7,453 bases of DNA, from assembly GCA_027032855.1 (NCBI GenBank), contig JALVLX010000234.1, positions 1 to 7,453 on the forward strand. The letters are read 5' to 3'. Position numbers and translations under genes: made by a program. How positions within the stretch are numbered: position 1 is the stretch's first letter; every line of letters begins with the position of its first letter. The stretch comes from Flavobacteriales bacterium. GTDB lineage: Bacteria; Bacteroidota; Bacteroidia; Flavobacteriales; Flavobacteriaceae. Shown in pieces: positions 5,745 to 7,453 of the stretch. The notes beneath the pieces were generated by a model. The model did no database searches. It saw nothing but the letters and a program-made list of their open reading frames with translations, and was not told the DNA's origin.

Positions 5745-6320
5745 TTATTTTTTATTACTTTTAGCTTTCTCTTCTTGGGTTGAATTGTTGCTTGTTTTGG
5801 TATTGTTTTTAGCGTCATAATCAGCATCTAAAGCTTTCAATACTTCGTCGGTAATATCTTGTTTGGCATCACCGTACATCAATGCACCGGTATTGTTTTT
5901 ACCATAAATATATTTATAGCCGTGTTTTTTGCCGTATTCGTCAAAGAAATCGTAAATCTTTTTGATAACAGAATCGGTTTGTTGTTGCATTTCTGCAGTC
6001 AATTTGTTGCTTTCTTGTTGTTGCATTTGCTGAATGATTTGTTGCTTTTGATACAACTCTTGATCTTTTTGACGGGCTTTTTCCGGCGACATTTTAGCTG
6101 CTTTTTGTTGAAATTCCATAACTTCTTTTCTCCAGCCTTGTACTATGGAATCATATTTTTTGGTAAAGGCTTCTTGTTTTTGTTTAAAAATAGCTTCTTG
6201 AGCTTTAACACCTTTATATTCTTTGAAAATGGTTTCTGTTTTTACAAAAGCCGTTTTGACTTCTTTTTGACAAGCTGTTAAAAAGCTGATCCCCAATAAA
6301 AATAAAATGATTTTTTTCAT
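5745..6320 (-). CDS. OmpH/Skp-family lipoprotein
   Basis: Periplasmic chaperone-like family related to Skp, which holds unfolded outer-membrane proteins. The 191-residue product begins with a lipoprotein signal peptide ending in the lipobox LTAC, with C17 as the lipidated residue; soluble Skp lacks this, but such versions occur in Bacteroidota. FVKTETIFKEYKGVK (25-39) is the usual first strand. A long Gln/Lys/Glu-rich helical region (about 40-130) would form the tentacles. The C-terminal block from KKHGYKYIYG to DITDEVLKALDADY matches the family's final strand and helix. A short charged Asn/Ser/Lys tail follows. The ATG at 6320 gives a good signal peptide and lies about 30 bases after a strong promoter match. 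tsaB follows after 10 bases, so the two are probably one transcript. Family is confident; chaperone activity is inferred. Confidence 0.92.
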   Translation of the reverse strand: MKKIILFLLGISFLTACQKEVKTAFVKTETIFKEYKGVKAQEAIFKQKQEAFTKKYDSIVQGWRKEVMEFQQKAAKMSPEKARQKDQELYQKQQIIQQMQQQESNKLTAEMQQQTDSVIKKIYDFFDEYGKKHGYKYIYGKNNTGALMYGDAKQDITDEVLKALDADYDAKNNTKTSNNSTQEEKAKSNKK

Positions 6321-6349
6321 GACTTTTCTTTTATGTATTTTAATTGAGG

Positions 6350-6379
6350 CAAATTTACAGTTTTTATTTATCAGGACAA
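6350..6379 (-). promoter_or_regulatory. Bacteroidota-type promoter for the ompH-like gene and tsaB
   Basis: On the minus strand, TTG (6379-6377), 19 bases, then TAAATTTG (6357-6350) match TTG-N19-TAnnTTTG exactly. Transcription would start near 6344, about 24 bases before the ATG at 6320. Box sequence and spacing are like those of the satD promoter. Confidence 0.72.
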
Positions 6380-6472
6380 GTTTATCTGTAGTTTTTTGAG
6401 GAATTAAAGAAACAGTATTGTTAGTTTGATTGATATCTTTCTCAATAATTATTTTTTTTCAAAATGGTTTTG

Positions 6473-6480
6473 TATTTTTG
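6473..6480 (+). promoter_or_regulatory. Possible -7 box for the cytochrome c/DUF5777 gene
   Basis: TATTTTTG matches TAnnTTTG and lies 20 bases before the ATG at 6501, which would give a leader of about 14 bases. No TTG sits at the right distance upstream, so the -33 box is weak (T-rich only). The 6321-6500 gap thus holds divergent promoters; nothing else is recognised in it. Confidence 0.5.
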
Positions 6481-6500
6481 AAAACTTAAACAATTTTATA

Positions 6501-7453
6501 ATGACAAAAAAACTGATTTTATTACTGCTAGGTTTGAGTTTTTTTAATTTAAATGCTCAACACTGGCAAGTGCCTCAAGAAGCCAAACAATTACAAAACC
6601 CGTTGACTGACGAAGCAGCGGCTTTGCAAAAAGGACAAAAGATTTACAAATCGCTTTGTGTATCGTGCCACGGACTTGACGGAACAGGCAATCCGTTGAT
6701 GCTCAAAACTTTAAATCCACCGCCGGCTGATTTATCTTCAAAAATTGTACAACAGCAAACCGATGGCGAAATTTTTTGGAAAATTACCGAAGGGCGTGGT
6801 CTTATGGCATCATACAAAAGTATGTTGTCCGATGCTGACCGTTGGGCAGTCGTTAAATATATACGTAAATTGGCACAGAACAGACCGGTTGTAAAATTTA
6901 ATCAGCCTACTGAAAAAACAGAATCAGTCGATGCTTTTTCTTTTTCGCAATTGATCAATGCCAAAACAACTTTTATCCGTCAAACCAAAGGTTTTGGTTT
7001 CGATATTCAGCACCGTTTTGGGGCGACCAAATTTGACAGCAATATGCTCAAAAATTTTTTTGGTCTGGACTTGGCTTCCAATATCCGTTTTAGTTTTGAA
7101 ATTCCCATCAGTAAAAAATTGATGTTGGATATAGGCCGTACGCGATATGGCAAATTTTATGATGTTGGCGGTAAATATTTGGTGGTACAACAAACAGATA
7201 AGATGCCGGTTAGTGTGGCTTTTTATGAAAACATAGCCGTCACGACTGAAAACGCACCGCAATATTCCACAAATGCCACATTTGCTGACGGACGAAAGTT
7301 TGACTACAAATTTACCCACCGTTTGTACTACGATACGCAATTAATTTTCTCAAGAAAGTTTAGTGATAATTTTTCGGGACAAATTGCAACGGAATTGGTT
7401 TGGCGTAATCTAACACCTGTTACGCCTGCAGGCGAAAAGGCTTACGTTTTTGC
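6501..7453 (+). CDS. Cytochrome c domain fused to DUF5777 beta-barrel (3' end cut by window)
   Basis: The frame is open from ATG 6501 to the window edge, giving 317 residues. A signal peptide (about 1-19, ending NLNA before QHW) sends it across the inner membrane. A class I cytochrome c domain follows (about 38-127): haem attachment motif CVSCH (53-57), a loop with NPPPADLS (72-79), and M102 in GRGLMASYKSM as the probable sixth haem ligand, then DRWAVVKYIR. From about 144 the sequence changes to a DUF5777-type beta-barrel, with FDIQHRFG (167-174), FGLDLASNIRFSFE and the repeated aromatic strands of outer-membrane barrels. The fusion would tether a haem domain to the outer membrane, perhaps for periplasmic electron transfer; the role is inferred. 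It is divergent from the ompH-like gene. The missing end is probably the last barrel strands. Domain calls are good. Confidence 0.9.
   Translation, partial: MTKKLILLLLGLSFFNLNAQHWQVPQEAKQLQNPLTDEAAALQKGQKIYKSLCVSCHGLDGTGNPLMLKTLNPPPADLSSKIVQQQTDGEIFWKITEGRGLMASYKSMLSDADRWAVVKYIRKLAQNRPVVKFNQPTEKTESVDAFSFSQLINAKTTFIRQTKGFGFDIQHRFGATKFDSNMLKNFFGLDLASNIRFSFEIPISKKLMLDIGRTRYGKFYDVGGKYLVVQQTDKMPVSVAFYENIAVTTENAPQYSTNATFADGRKFDYKFTHRLYYDTQLIFSRKFSDNFSGQIATELVWRNLTPVTPAGEKAYVF

Noticed and set aside
5859..6281. Hydrophobic plus-strand reading frame
   Set aside because: Its Phe/Leu richness is the reverse complement of the Lys/Gln/Glu-rich coiled coil of the OmpH-like gene.
6924..7340. Minus-strand reading frame opposite the barrel domain
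   Set aside because: The plus strand reads continuously from a signal peptide and haem motif through DUF5777, so this is a shadow.

Overview
The window looks like an AT-rich chromosomal segment from a Bacteroidota bacterium, probably Flavobacteriales. Four things point there: promoter-like sites of the Bacteroidota type (TTG, about 19 bases, TAnnTTTG) in front of several genes; weak or absent Shine-Dalgarno sequences; a single-chain dimeric-type glycyl-tRNA synthetase; and families typical of the group (OmpH lipoprotein, DUF5777 beta-barrel, SatD/DUF3307 pair). The placement comes from reading motifs, not from a search.

Layout: everything up to about 6320 is on the minus strand, so transcription runs from right to left; the last gene runs rightwards from 6501. 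From left to right: a PLP-dependent D-cysteine desulfhydrase/ACC deaminase-family gene cut by the window edge (1-861); a DUF3307 membrane protein gene (866-1595) with an apparent one-base frameshift in a run of ten T; a SatD-family protein with a C-terminal helix-turn-helix (1600-2289); a 106-base gap with a good promoter and four copies of AGTTATA about three helical turns apart; glyS (2396-3928); a rho-independent terminator (3972-4006); a membrane-anchored coiled-coil protein of unknown function (4043-4948); tsaB with a TTG start (5058-5732); an OmpH/Skp-like lipoprotein (5745-6320); a 180-base divergent promoter region; and a cytochrome c domain fused to a DUF5777 beta-barrel (6501 to the window end).

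How the genes fit together: glyS, tsaB and the OmpH-like gene are ordinary housekeeping functions (tRNA charging, t6A tRNA modification, envelope biogenesis). The unusual part is the satD-DUF3307-desulfhydrase cassette. Its three genes are separated by 4 bases at each junction and read from one promoter overlapped by a repeated motif that the SatD helix-turn-helix could bind. SatD's two conserved GD motifs, 44 residues apart, recall class III nucleotidyl cyclases. DUF3307 carries paired His/Asp residues in or beside its membrane segments. Together these suggest an autoregulated sensor or nucleotide-handling protein paired with a membrane partner. That is inference. In this sequence the membrane partner is out of frame unless slippage occurs or the run length is an assembly error.

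No gap without a gene exceeds 300 bases. I found no tRNA or rRNA gene, insertion sequence or CRISPR array.
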